NCBI RefSeq assembly: GCF_000429945.1
Contig: NZ_KE386997.1
Coordinates: forward strand, 38,041 to 102,040
Direction of reading: 5' to 3'
Source of the DNA: Desulfogranum japonicum DSM 18378
GTDB lineage: Bacteria > Desulfobacterota > Desulfobulbia > Desulfobulbales > Desulfobulbaceae
DNA: 64,000 bases
A program made the position numbers and the translations under genes. Positions within the stretch are counted from its first letter, which is position 1. Every line of letters begins with the position of its first letter. Positions 9,727 through 19,068 of the stretch are shown here, one piece after another. The notes under the pieces are model-generated. The model had not been told where the DNA came from. It did not search any database and saw only the letters and a list, made by a program, of their open reading frames with translations.

Positions 9727-12700
9727 ATGGGATCCAAATACCAGTTCTGGATTGATCGGGGTGGAACTTTCACTGATATTGTTGCCAAACACCCGGATTC
9801 ATCACTCAGCACTTGCAAACTCTTATCTGAAAATCCCGAGCAATATGAAGACGCCGCCATAGCAGGAATAAAAAAAATCATGGGGCTTGCCCGGGATAAA
9901 TCCATTCCTGCAGAACTGGTTTCATCTGTAAAAATGGGCACAACAGTTGCTACCAATGCCCTGCTGGAGCGTAAAGGATCACGCACGCTGCTGATTATCA
10001 CAAAAGGGTTCAAGGATGCCCTACGTATAGGGTATCAGAACAGGCCTGACCTGTTTGCCCGCCACATACTCTTGCCAGAATTACTTTATGAAGCAGTCAT
10101 TGAAGCTGAAGAACGCGTAGATGCCTCGGGTAATGTTCTCACCCCATTACACCTGGAAAAACTGCGCCCACAATTGCAACATCATTACCACAGGGGAATT
10201 CGTTCGGTGGCTATATGCCTCATGCACGGTTATCAGTTCCATGACCATGAATCCCGCATATTTGAACTTGCTTATGAAATAGGCTACACCCAAATTTCAG
10301 CCAGTCATGAGGTCAGCCCTCTGATGAAGCTTGTTTCGCGAGGCGATACAACTGTTGTAGATGCCTACCTTTCGCCCATACTTAGAAACTATGTTGATCA
10401 GGTCAGCAAAGAGATTGATACAGATTCCACCAACCTGATGTTTATGCAATCAAATGGCGGATTGACAGATGCCAGTATTTTTCGAGGCAAGGATGCAATA
10501 CTCTCCGGTCCGGCAGGAGGTGTAGTGGGCATGGTACGTACTGGTGAAATGAGCAGTTTTCACAAACTTATCGGCTTTGATATGGGTGGAACATCGACGG
10601 ATGTAGCCCATTACGATGGAGAATTTGAACGAAGCTTTGAAACTATGGTAGCCGGTATACGCATGCGTGCTCCTATGATGTATATACATACGGTAGCAGC
10701 AGGAGGAGGGTCTATTCTTCATTTTGATGGCGCCAGATATCGAGTGGGTCCGGAATCAGCCGGGGCGGAGCCGGGGCCCGCATGCTACAGAAAAGGCGGA
10801 CCGTTAACAGTGACCGACTGCAATGTAATGCTTGGCAAAATACAGCCCCATCACTTTCCTGCCGTTTTTGGGCCTCATGCAAACCAACCTCTGGATAAAA
10901 AGACAGTAATCAAGCAATTCGAACTGCTGACACAACGTATTGAACAGGAATCAGACAGCAAACCTGCATCTCCTGAAGCAGTAGCCGAGGGGTTTCTCCG
11001 CATTGCTGTGGAAAATATGGCCCATGCCATAAAAACAATCTCTGTTCAACGTGGATACGATGTTACCGAGTATACACTCAACTGTTTCGGGGGGGCAGGA
11101 GGACAACACGCTTGCCAGGTCGCCGACGCTTTGGGGATGACACAGGTATTTCTTCATCCCTACGCCGGGGTACTTTCCGCTTATGGCATGGGCCTGGCAG
11201 ATGTCAGTGCCATGCGTGAACAACAGGTGGAACTGGATTTAATCACGCCGAACCTTTCTTCACATTTAGCCAAAATACTGCCACCCTTACAGAAGGAGGT
11301 CTATGAAGAGGTACATAAGCAGGGGGTTGCCGGCTCTGATATCAGCATTACCTGTAAAATTCATCTACGTTACAAAGGAACGGACACCTCCCTCCTCATT
11401 GACCAGGCACCACCAGACACCATGCAGAGACAATTTGAACATCTTCATCAGCAACGATTCGGCTATGTTCCCCTGGACAGAGAACTAGTGATCGAGGCTG
11501 TTTCCGTTGAAGCTATTGGCAAGGCCGAACATCTCCAGGATATAGAGGTCAAGGAAAGTTTCGGATCTCCTGTCCCTCTTGAACAGGTGCGCATGTACAC
11601 CAACGGAAAATATCACCACACGTTCCTCTACAACAGAGATCAATTTCTCCCCGGCCAAGCAATAAAAGGGCCTGCGATACTGATTGAAACCACTGGAACC
11701 ATTGTTGTTGAAGAGGGCTGGAAAGCCGAGATTAACGGCAGAAATCACCTGATAATGACCAGGTATCTGCCAAGACCTGTGAAAGAAGCCATCGGTACAC
11801 AAAATGTGGACCCTGTAATGCTTGAGGTATTCAACAATCTTTTCATGTCCATAGCCGAGCAGATGGGTGCCACACTTGCCAATACAGCTTACTCGGTTAA
11901 TATCAAAGAACGTCTGGATTTCTCCTGTGCCCTGTTCGATGCTGCAGGCAACCTGGTTGCCAATGCGCCGCATATCCCTGTTCACCTCGGCTCCATGGGA
12001 GAATCCATCAAGGCCGTTATTCAGGCCAACTCCGGTGTTATTGAACCGGGTGACGTATATATGCTCAATGATCCTTACAACGGAGGTTCACACCTGCCAG
12101 ACGTCACTGTCATTACACCGTTCTTTGACAGTAAAGGCAGAGACATCCTTTTTTATCTTGGTTCTCGCGGACATCATGCGGATATAGGTGGTCGTACCCC
12201 TGGCTCCTCCCCACCAGACAGCACCCATATAGAACAGGAGGGTGTTCTCATAGAAAACTGGCTCCTGGTTAAACGCGGACGCCTTCGGGATCGTGAAACC
12301 CGTACCTTGCTTGCTTCCGGCCCATTTCCCTGTCGTAATATAGATCAGAACATGGCTGACCTTGCTGCCCAGATTGCTGCCAATGAAACAGGTGTTCAGG
12401 AGCTGCAGAAAATGGTAGACCATTTTGGCCTTGAGGTAGTAAAGGCCTATATGGCTCATGTACAGGACAATGCTGAAGAAGCTGTTCGATGTGCCGTAAC
12501 TACACTGAAGGATTGCTCTTTCACCTACCCCATGGATGATGGCAGTAAAATTAAAGTGAGCATCAAGGTCGACCACAAGAAACGTTCCGCTGTCATCGAT
12601 TTCAACGGCACCTCACCCCAGCATAAAGGTAACTACAATGCTCCGGAATCTGTCTGCAGAGCAGCAGTTTTATATGTATTCCGCACTCTGGTTAACGATG

Positions 12701-13347
12701 ATATTCCTTTAAATGCTGGCTGTCTGAAACCTCTGGACATACGCATACCCAAAGGCTCGATGATCAGCCCTGTCTATCCTGCTGCCGTTATTTCCGGAAA
12801 TACTGAAGTTTCGCAGGCAGTGACCGATACACTTTTTGCAGCACTCGGCATACTGGCTTCTTCACAGGGTACCATGAACAACTTCCTTTATGGTAATGAG
12901 CATTATCAGAACTACGAAACCATCTGTGGCGGCACAGGAGCTGGCCCAGATCACCCTGGTACAAGTGCGGTGCACAGTCACATGACCAACACTCGCATGA
13001 CAGATCCAGAGGTAATTGAACATCGTTTTCCCGTACTGGTGGAAGAATTTTCCATCCGGCGTCACTCAGGTGGTCCTGGTCACTTTGCCGGTGGAGACGG
13101 AGTTGTAAGAAAAATACGCTTTCTGGAATCCATGACGGCAACGGTGCTCTCCTCGCACCGTAAAACAGCGCCATTTGGCCTTGCAGGAGGCGGCGACGGG
13201 CTCTGCGGGAACAATTATATTATCCGTGTCGATGGTACCTTTGAACAATTGCATGGCAATGATGAAGCAACCATGCGTCCAGGAGATGTTTTTATCCTGG
13301 AAACACCTGGAGGGGGTGGTTATGGGCCACCAGATGCAAACTCCTGA
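9727..13347 (+). CDS. fused hydantoinase A/B (5-oxoprolinase family)
   Basis: 1206 aa. ATP-dependent opening of a cyclic amide such as 5-oxoproline or a hydantoin. The N-terminal HyuA half (about 1-690) shows the actin-like ATPase signatures FWIDRGGTFTDIVAKH, SGPAGGVVGM and GFDMGGTSTDV. The C-terminal HyuB half (about 695-1200) starts with DPVMLEVFNNLFMSIAEQMG and includes HIPVHLGSM, NDPYNGGSHLPD and SRGHHADIGG. In many bacteria the halves are separate genes; here they are fused as in 5-oxoprolinases. The 3' end overlaps the MFS transporter gene by 26 bp, suggesting that transporter imports the substrate. Which cyclic amide is used cannot be told from sequence. Confidence 0.93.
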   Translation: MGSKYQFWIDRGGTFTDIVAKHPDSSLSTCKLLSENPEQYEDAAIAGIKKIMGLARDKSIPAELVSSVKMGTTVATNALLERKGSRTLLIITKGFKDALRIGYQNRPDLFARHILLPELLYEAVIEAEERVDASGNVLTPLHLEKLRPQLQHHYHRGIRSVAICLMHGYQFHDHESRIFELAYEIGYTQISASHEVSPLMKLVSRGDTTVVDAYLSPILRNYVDQVSKEIDTDSTNLMFMQSNGGLTDASIFRGKDAILSGPAGGVVGMVRTGEMSSFHKLIGFDMGGTSTDVAHYDGEFERSFETMVAGIRMRAPMMYIHTVAAGGGSILHFDGARYRVGPESAGAEPGPACYRKGGPLTVTDCNVMLGKIQPHHFPAVFGPHANQPLDKKTVIKQFELLTQRIEQESDSKPASPEAVAEGFLRIAVENMAHAIKTISVQRGYDVTEYTLNCFGGAGGQHACQVADALGMTQVFLHPYAGVLSAYGMGLADVSAMREQQVELDLITPNLSSHLAKILPPLQKEVYEEVHKQGVAGSDISITCKIHLRYKGTDTSLLIDQAPPDTMQRQFEHLHQQRFGYVPLDRELVIEAVSVEAIGKAEHLQDIEVKESFGSPVPLEQVRMYTNGKYHHTFLYNRDQFLPGQAIKGPAILIETTGTIVVEEGWKAEINGRNHLIMTRYLPRPVKEAIGTQNVDPVMLEVFNNLFMSIAEQMGATLANTAYSVNIKERLDFSCALFDAAGNLVANAPHIPVHLGSMGESIKAVIQANSGVIEPGDVYMLNDPYNGGSHLPDVTVITPFFDSKGRDILFYLGSRGHHADIGGRTPGSSPPDSTHIEQEGVLIENWLLVKRGRLRDRETRTLLASGPFPCRNIDQNMADLAAQIAANETGVQELQKMVDHFGLEVVKAYMAHVQDNAEEAVRCAVTTLKDCSFTYPMDDGSKIKVSIKVDHKKRSAVIDFNGTSPQHKGNYNAPESVCRAAVLYVFRTLVNDDIPLNAGCLKPLDIRIPKGSMISPVYPAAVISGNTEVSQAVTDTLFAALGILASSQGTMNNFLYGNEHYQNYETICGGTGAGPDHPGTSAVHSHMTNTRMTDPEVIEHRFPVLVEEFSIRRHSGGPGHFAGGDGVVRKIRFLESMTATVLSSHRKTAPFGLAGGGDGLCGNNYIIRVDGTFEQLHGNDEATMRPGDVFILETPGGGGYGPPDANS

Positions 13348-14596
13348 TTCCCAAAACTGTACTCCTGAGATCACATTGACACGTAACACAATACATTATG
13401 GCTGGGTCATAGTACTACTGGGTGCAGCCGGCATTTTCTCTGGACTTGGACTGGGTCGTTTTGCCTTGGGAATGCTGCTCCCTGCCATGGCTGACTCTTT
13501 ACACCTCAACTATGAACAGATGGGGACGATTTCCACTGCAAACTTCATTGGCTATTTTATTGGAATCCTTTTCTCTGCCAAGTTAGTGCGCCGTTTTGGA
13601 GCACGTTACATAGCATCCTGTGGTCTCGTCTTGACAGGTATTTCAATGATATTTGTGGCATGCGCTCAAAATTGGATTATCCTGGCCTTTCTTTACTGGT
13701 TCACCGGTGTGGGCGGTGCCTGGGCTAATATCGCCATCATGTCGCTCATCGCAGGCTGGTTTGCACCAACAAATAGAGGAAGAGCTGCCGGGTTCATAGT
13801 AACAGGTAACGGCGTCGCCATTGTCTTTTCCGGCCAGGTCATCCCCATACTTAATAGCATGACCACCCTTCACTGGAGACTGAGTTGGATTGTTCTGGCC
13901 GCCATCATTCTGTTTGTGGGTGCCCTCTGCCTCTTGTTTCTCAGAAACTCTCCCCAGGAAAAGCACCTGCTGCCTGTAGGCGACCAAACTGAAAGCGACA
14001 CGTACCCCTCGCAAACATTTAAAAACCGCCCTACCCTGCCTCTCACATTGCATACGGGGCTACTCTACTTTGTCTTTGGCTTTACCTTTGTAAGTTACGC
14101 CACATTTATTGTGACTACCATGGTGGAACAGTTTGCCATGTCCCAGATTACAGCAGGAAATTTCTGGTCATGGGTTGGAATCCTCAGCCTCGCATCCGGT
14201 CCCGTTTCAGGTTATTGTTCTGATCGTTTCAGCAGAAGGGCGACCCTTGCCGTCATATTCATCCTCCAAACCTTTTCCTATGCACTTGTTGGTATATCTG
14301 CGTCCCCTGTTTTTCTTTATTTCTCCATCTTCTGTTTTGGCATAGTAGCCTGGGCAGTCCCTTCAATAATTGTAGCTCTGTGTGGCGATTACGCCGGGCC
14401 AATCCACGCAGTATCCATGTTCAGTACAGTCACACTGATCTTTGCTCTGGGCCAGGGGTTGGGGCCTTACCTTTTTGGAGTTATGGCGGAAATAACCGGG
14501 ACATTCTCCAACGCCTACCTGCTGGCAGCTGTCATGACGGCTGCGGCTGCAATCGGTTGCTTTATGCTGCCAAAAACAAGTACACGTATTGCGTAA
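13322..14596 (+). CDS. MFS transporter (YbfB/YjiJ-like)
   Basis: 424 aa from the ATG chosen here; an upstream extension exists in frame but lies inside the hydantoinase gene and is not protein-like. Twelve hydrophobic segments can be followed, beginning with HYGWVIVLLGAAGIFSGLGLGRFALGMLLP; RFALGMLLPAM is typical of the YbfB/YjiJ group. The loop after helix 2 carries a variant MFS motif (AKLVRRFGARY), and the second half repeats it (SGYCSDRFSRR). The 26-bp overlap with the hydantoinase gene implies co-transcription and a shared substrate, probably a cyclic amide or organic acid (inference). Confidence 0.88.
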   Translation: MGHQMQTPDSQNCTPEITLTRNTIHYGWVIVLLGAAGIFSGLGLGRFALGMLLPAMADSLHLNYEQMGTISTANFIGYFIGILFSAKLVRRFGARYIASCGLVLTGISMIFVACAQNWIILAFLYWFTGVGGAWANIAIMSLIAGWFAPTNRGRAAGFIVTGNGVAIVFSGQVIPILNSMTTLHWRLSWIVLAAIILFVGALCLLFLRNSPQEKHLLPVGDQTESDTYPSQTFKNRPTLPLTLHTGLLYFVFGFTFVSYATFIVTTMVEQFAMSQITAGNFWSWVGILSLASGPVSGYCSDRFSRRATLAVIFILQTFSYALVGISASPVFLYFSIFCFGIVAWAVPSIIVALCGDYAGPIHAVSMFSTVTLIFALGQGLGPYLFGVMAEITGTFSNAYLLAAVMTAAAAIGCFMLPKTSTRIA

Positions 14597-14624
14597 CAGA
14601 GGGTAGCATAACAAATTTATTCAA

Positions 14625-14654
14625 TTGGGTTTTGTTCTTAAAAGCTGTTATAAT
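14625..14654 (+). promoter_or_regulatory. sigma70-type promoter candidate for rhodanese-MBL gene
   Basis: TTGGGT and a perfect TATAAT are separated by 18 bp, in a gap that follows the MFS gene and precedes the ATG at 14743 by about 88 bp. Confidence 0.5.
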
Positions 14655-14742
14655 TTATGAAAAGAATAGTCTGAGAGGATAATGCACAAGAGATACCTGT
14701 TCGCAGCGTTACCAACCAACAGCATGCAAGGAGATAAAACCA

Positions 14743-15903
14743 ATGGCAATTTTTATGTATCAGGCCAAAGAGTTGTTTCAGTGGTTGACAGACAAAGAAG
14801 ACATCACCGTACTTGATGTACGAAATGATAAAGATTTCAACAGGTTTCAAGTAGAAAGTCCTTACCCTTTTACCATGCTCAATGTTTCCTATTATGACTT
14901 CATGGAAATAGAGGAGGAATCCGTTGCCCGTGTCCCCAGAAATGCCAGGATACGTATAGTCTGCGCAAAAGAAGGCTCTGCCAAATATGTTGCTGAAATA
15001 CTCGAAAAGCATGGGTTTGCCGATGTTGGTTACTTGGCCGGTGGCATCAAGTCGTGGGGCAATTTACTTGTGCCTAAATTGCTTGAAAAAAACGATTCCT
15101 ACACCTTGTACCAATGCATTCGTCCTGGAAAGGCGTCCTGCAGTTATGCTCTTTTGTCTGGTCAGGAAATGATGGTTTTTGACCCATCCAGAGATATAGA
15201 TTTTTACATGAACCTGGCCAAGGAACACGGGTGTTCCATTGTCAAAACCTTTGAAACCCATTTACAGGCAGACTATATAGCTGGCAGTCGTGATATAACC
15301 AAGGCGACAGGTGCAACCTTTTATGCCAATGAAGGTGATTTTGCCGGCTCTAAAAATCCCTACACAAAACTCACAGATGGACAAACTTTCTCTTTCAGCC
15401 AGGGAAAAGATATAGTGCGAGTACTCTTCACCCCTGGCCACACGCCAGGCTCAACCTGCTATATAATTGATGAGAAATATATTATTTCCGGAGATATGAT
15501 TTTTATCAACTCTGTGGGACGTCCAGACTTGGGTGGAAAAGCAGAAGAATGGTCGGGCATGCTATACGATTCAATCCAGAAAGTCAAACAGTTACCTGAA
15601 ACACTTCAAGTTCTACCTGGGCATTATATGGAGTGGGAGGAAGCGAATTCAGACCTCTTGTTTACCCTGCCGCTTGGCCAGGTACTGGCAAGAAATAAAA
15701 ATATCTATGATCTTGACAACCTGGAGGATTTCATCACCTTCATCAAGGACAACATTCGTCCTCAGCCGGAAGAATACACAACTATTCGCCTGGTAAATGC
15801 AAACCTTGAACAACCAGATGATGAAAAACAGGAAGAATTGGATCTTGGTAAGAATGAATGTGCTGCAAGCATGTATGCAAAAAGTCAGGAGCAAAAAGAA
15901 TAG
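14743..15903 (+). CDS. rhodanese-metallo-beta-lactamase fusion (persulfide dioxygenase-like)
   Basis: 386 aa with a good ribosome site (AAGGAG). An N-terminal rhodanese domain (about 5-110) has a cysteine at the active-loop position (IRIVCAKEGSA, C74). The metallo-beta-lactamase domain follows (about 120-310). The usual HxHxDH motif reads HLQADY (H173, Q175, D177, Y178), while H233 (TPGHTPGS) and D251 (ISGDMIF) are kept. In ETHE1-type persulfide dioxygenases the single iron is held by the equivalents of H173, H233 and D251, so a mononuclear site is plausible despite Q175. Likely role is sulfane-sulfur handling. An oxygen-dependent reaction would be odd in a strict anaerobe, so the real chemistry is open. 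Confidence 0.85.
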   Translation: MAIFMYQAKELFQWLTDKEDITVLDVRNDKDFNRFQVESPYPFTMLNVSYYDFMEIEEESVARVPRNARIRIVCAKEGSAKYVAEILEKHGFADVGYLAGGIKSWGNLLVPKLLEKNDSYTLYQCIRPGKASCSYALLSGQEMMVFDPSRDIDFYMNLAKEHGCSIVKTFETHLQADYIAGSRDITKATGATFYANEGDFAGSKNPYTKLTDGQTFSFSQGKDIVRVLFTPGHTPGSTCYIIDEKYIISGDMIFINSVGRPDLGGKAEEWSGMLYDSIQKVKQLPETLQVLPGHYMEWEEANSDLLFTLPLGQVLARNKNIYDLDNLEDFITFIKDNIRPQPEEYTTIRLVNANLEQPDDEKQEELDLGKNECAASMYAKSQEQKE

Positions 15904-16128
15904 AACCGGCCACTCCACACATATGTATTTTTATTATATTCCCGGGCAGTTGCAATAATACCCACTGCTTCATGCCCGGTTCCTTTTCCGGGACTACTTA
16001 TACAATCCAGATTATGCGCCACTTCGCAGGTGCTCTCCAAGACAAAGTATGATACACTGCCGTATTCTTTCTGGTACAGTCTACAAGCAGACAGTAGCAT
16101 GCCAACCATTTTATCATAAAGACATCCC

Positions 16129-16464
16129 ATGAATGAGCGTAGAAAAGCACAACGAATCACCTTTGAAACTGCAGCCCAGGTTCACCTGGCCAACAACGAA
16201 TCATTTCCAGCAGAAGTAGAAACAAAAAATATCAGTTTGACCGGACTCTACCTCAAAACCGACAAATCCATCCCAATACATACCAGCTGCTCAGTGGAGA
16301 TTGACCTGCGGGGTTCTACTTCAAAAATGCACTTTATCGTTGACGGTAAGGTCTGTCGGCATGACGAAAACGGGCTGGCTATTACCATTACCCATCTGGA
16401 CGCGGATAGTTACACCCACATCATCAATCTCGTCAATCTTAACTCCGCCCAAGAACAAACCTGA
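16129..16464 (+). CDS. PilZ domain protein
   Basis: 111 aa, a single PilZ domain. The c-di-GMP binding signature is present: RRKAQR near the N-terminus (RxxxR) and NISLTGLYL about 35 residues later ((D/N)xSxxG). It probably binds cyclic di-GMP and controls a partner, for example pilus or motility functions, but no partner is next to it. The neighbouring regulator gene converges from the other strand with only about 30 bp between the stops. Confidence 0.9.
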   Translation: MNERRKAQRITFETAAQVHLANNESFPAEVETKNISLTGLYLKTDKSIPIHTSCSVEIDLRGSTSKMHFIVDGKVCRHDENGLAITITHLDADSYTHIINLVNLNSAQEQT

Positions 16465-16494
16465 GAGGCTCTATCACTCCAAGATCGCAGCCGT

Positions 16495-17157
16495 CTATAC
16501 CTCCTGGAGTAACTGCAGATCAAGCAGGTAAATTGTTTTCCCCTCCACCCTGATCAATCCATCTTCTTTCAGTCGGGCAAAAATACGCGACAGGGTTTCA
16601 GGTGAAGTGCCCAGCAGACTGGCCAGCTGTCCTTTAGGTATTTCTAGTTCTACTTTGTCTTTTCGCTTCTGCTCTTCGCTTAAGTACAATAAATGAGCTA
16701 CCAGTCGCGCCGGAACATCTTTTAATGAGAGATGTTCAACCTGTGTGGCAAACCGACGAAGCCTGAGAGAGAGCATAGCAAGCATGCCAAGGGCTAAAGA
16801 GGTATTAGAGGTCACCAATTCAACAAACTCATTACGGGGAAAAAACAGTGTCTCTGTAGTCACCAGGGCGGTAGCCGACGCTGGAAATGGAGCACCGTGA
16901 AACACAGGGACTTCTCCAAACGGTTCGCCTGGGCCAAAAACGTGTAGTATCTGTTCTTTCCCGTCCTGACTCATCTTATAGATTTTTACTTTTCCCGAGG
17001 CCACCATATAGAAGCCAATCCCTGGATCACCTTCCAAAAAAATAGTTTGCCCACGACCATATCTCTTTGTAACAGCGATGCCAGCTACCAGTTGCAGTTG
17101 CTCTTTCTCGAGCCCTTGAAATAAAAAACTTTGAGCCAGAAATTCTTCTTTTTTCAC
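16495..17157 (-). CDS. Crp/Fnr family regulator, HcpR-like
   Basis: 220 aa. cNMP-binding-type N-terminal barrel (GQTIFLEGDPGIGFYMVASGKVKIY; FGPGEPFGEVPVF) and C-terminal winged helix-turn-helix (PKGQLASLLGTSPETLSRIFARLKEDG). No cysteines are present, so it is not an Fe-S FNR. The recognition helix keeps the E..SR residues (ETLSR) that in FNR read TTGAT half-sites, and a TTGAT-N4-ATCAA box lies in the gap shared with hcp. Divergent position next to hcp matches HcpR, the regulator of hcp genes in sulfate reducers, which responds to nitrosative stress. Autoregulation is likely because the box is about 30 bp from its start. Confidence 0.9.
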   Translation of the reverse strand: MKKEEFLAQSFLFQGLEKEQLQLVAGIAVTKRYGRGQTIFLEGDPGIGFYMVASGKVKIYKMSQDGKEQILHVFGPGEPFGEVPVFHGAPFPASATALVTTETLFFPRNEFVELVTSNTSLALGMLAMLSLRLRRFATQVEHLSLKDVPARLVAHLLYLSEEQKRKDKVELEIPKGQLASLLGTSPETLSRIFARLKEDGLIRVEGKTIYLLDLQLLQEV

Positions 17158-17180
17158 TATTTTTAAAAAAGTTTGTTTTT

Positions 17181-17194
17181 TTGATCTACATCAA
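17181..17194. promoter_or_regulatory. FNR-type operator between regulator and hcp
   Basis: Perfect palindrome TTGATCTACATCAA (TTGAT-N4-ATCAA). It lies in the divergent gap, about 100 bp before hcp. A CATACT hexamer at 17227-17232 could be the hcp -10 box. The recognition helix of the adjacent regulator fits this half-site. Confidence 0.75.
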
Positions 17195-17287
17195 AGAATG
17201 ATACCATAGATAGTGTACGCTACAGACATACTACAAAGCAACCTTATCTCACGCGATAAAAAACGCACACACAAGGAGATTCAAATT

Positions 17288-18916
17288 ATGTTCTGTAATC
17301 AATGTGAACAAACGGCTAAAGGCACAGGCTGCAACGTCATGGGTGTTTGCGGTAAAAAAGAAAATGTTTCCGATCTGCAGGATCTGCTCATATATGCTTT
17401 GCAAGGTCTTGCTCTTTATGCAAAAGAAGGCAGAAAGCATAATATCATTGATGAAGACATTGATCTGTTCACCTACGAAGCTATCTTTTCTACCCTGACC
17501 AATGTAGATTTTGATCCGAATCGTTTTCGCATGTTGATAAACAGAACAGTGGAGCTCCGTGAAACAATGAAAGCGAGTGTCGCTGCGGCAGGTGGCAACA
17601 CTGACTTTGAGCAACCACAGGCGTCCTTTATCCCCGCAGACACAGAAGACGGTATGGCATCACAAGGTGCAGAGCTGCACTTTATCGAACAGCTGGACAG
17701 TGATGAAAATATTCGCTCCTTAAAACAAACCTTGCTCTATGGTGTGAAAGGAATCGCTGCCTATGCAGATCATGCGGCCATTTTAGGCCAGAAAGATCCT
17801 GCTGTGGCCGAATTCTGTTATGAAGCGCTTTGTGCCCTCATGGCCAAAGGGTTGACCATTGAACAGTGTGTACCAGTGGCAATGAAAGCAGGAGAAATCA
17901 ATCTGCGTGCCATGGAATTACTGGATGCCGCCAACACCGGAACCTACGGACATCCTGTACCGACTTCTGTTCCCCTTGGCCATCGTAAAGGGAAGTGTAT
18001 TCTTATAACCGGGCATGATCTTCATGATCTGGAACTGCTGCTTCAGCAGACCCAGGGAAAAGGAATCGACATCTACACCCATGGAGAAATGCTCCCCTGT
18101 CACGCATACCCGGAACTGAAAAAATATGACCATTTTTACGGCCATTACGGGACAGCGTGGCAAAATCAGCAAAAAGAATTTCCACATTTTCCCGGACCGA
18201 TTCTGTTTACCACCAACTGCATCCAGAAACCCGCTGAATCCTACATGGATCGTGTCTTCACCAACGGCCTTGTTGGATGGCCTGGCGTGAAACATATTGC
18301 AGATAAAGATTACAGTGCTGTTGTGGATATGGCGTTGGCAATGGAAGGATTTACAGATGAAGTGGACAGTGGCTCAGTTCTGGTTGGTTTTGGGCGCAAT
18401 ACGGTACTGGGCGTTGCCGACAAAGTTATAGAAGCGGTACAATCAAAGGCTCTCAGACATTTTTTCCTTGTCGGCGGTTGTGACGGCGCCAAGCCGGGCA
18501 GAGACTATTTCACCAAATTTGTCGAACAGGTACCCGATGACTGTGTTGTTCTCACCCTTGCCTGCGGCAAATTTCGTTTCTTTGACAAAAACCTTGGCAG
18601 CATCGGTGATTTACCGCGACTGCTCGATGTGGGCCAGTGTAACGATGCCTATTCGGCCATTCAGATTGCAGTAGCTTTATCCAAAGCCTTTGACTGCGAT
18701 GTCAACGATCTCCCACTGTCCATGGTTCTTTCATGGTATGAACAGAAAGCTGTGGCAATCCTGCTGACCCTACTTTATCTCGGTATTAAAGATATCCGTC
18801 TGGGGCCTTCCCTGCCTGCATTTGTGTCACCGGCAGTTCTACAGTTTCTGATAGATACCTTTGAAATCAAACCAATAACGACACCAGAAGAAGACCTGAA
18901 GGCTATACTCGGATAA
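17288..18916 (+). CDS. hcp: hybrid cluster protein (hydroxylamine/NO reductase)
   Basis: 542 aa. The ATG at 17288 is chosen because it follows AAGGAGA and starts the conserved N-terminus MFCNQCEQTAKGTGC; the longer frame upstream has no such support. The cysteines at 3, 6, 15 and 21 follow C-x2-C-x8-C-x5-C, the spacing of Hcp from anaerobes, which holds the proximal [4Fe-4S] cluster. Hybrid-cluster ligands are recognisable further on (GHDLHDLE, MLPCHAYPELK, TTNCIQKP, GGCDGAKPGRDYF, TLACGKFRF). Hcp removes nitric oxide or hydroxylamine. It is followed after 291 bp by a ferredoxin-like gene on the same strand and is probably controlled by the divergent regulator. Confidence 0.97.
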   Translation: MFCNQCEQTAKGTGCNVMGVCGKKENVSDLQDLLIYALQGLALYAKEGRKHNIIDEDIDLFTYEAIFSTLTNVDFDPNRFRMLINRTVELRETMKASVAAAGGNTDFEQPQASFIPADTEDGMASQGAELHFIEQLDSDENIRSLKQTLLYGVKGIAAYADHAAILGQKDPAVAEFCYEALCALMAKGLTIEQCVPVAMKAGEINLRAMELLDAANTGTYGHPVPTSVPLGHRKGKCILITGHDLHDLELLLQQTQGKGIDIYTHGEMLPCHAYPELKKYDHFYGHYGTAWQNQQKEFPHFPGPILFTTNCIQKPAESYMDRVFTNGLVGWPGVKHIADKDYSAVVDMALAMEGFTDEVDSGSVLVGFGRNTVLGVADKVIEAVQSKALRHFFLVGGCDGAKPGRDYFTKFVEQVPDDCVVLTLACGKFRFFDKNLGSIGDLPRLLDVGQCNDAYSAIQIAVALSKAFDCDVNDLPLSMVLSWYEQKAVAILLTLLYLGIKDIRLGPSLPAFVSPAVLQFLIDTFEIKPITTPEEDLKAILG

Positions 18917-18936
18917 AACAACCTGTCTATGAAAAA

Positions 18937-18978
18937 ATGTTCCCTCGTTCTAGCTCCACACGCACAGCGTGGGAACAT
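18937..18978. repeat. inverted repeat with GTTCCC...GGGAAC ends after hcp
   Basis: ATGTTCCC and GGGAACAT form the outer arms, with an inner hairpin CACGC-ACA-GCGTG. This resembles the widespread bacterial intergenic repeats of the GTTCCCACGC...GCGTGGGAAC type, here interrupted on the left side. Possible terminator or mRNA 3' stabiliser for hcp. Confidence 0.5.
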
Positions 18979-19068
18979 TGTGGATCAAACCACCAGTTAT
19001 GCAGACTATTACTAGACCTTAGGGTCACGGATAAAATACATTATCCAATCTTGCTTGTCTCTCAACTC

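Noticed and set aside
13175..13321. N-terminal extension of the MFS transporter frame
   Set aside because: Lies inside the hydantoinase gene, is not hydrophobic and would overlap by more than 170 bp; the ATG at 13322 begins the transporter properly.
17213..17287. N-terminal extension of hcp
   Set aside because: The ribosome site and the family start MFCNQC are at 17288.
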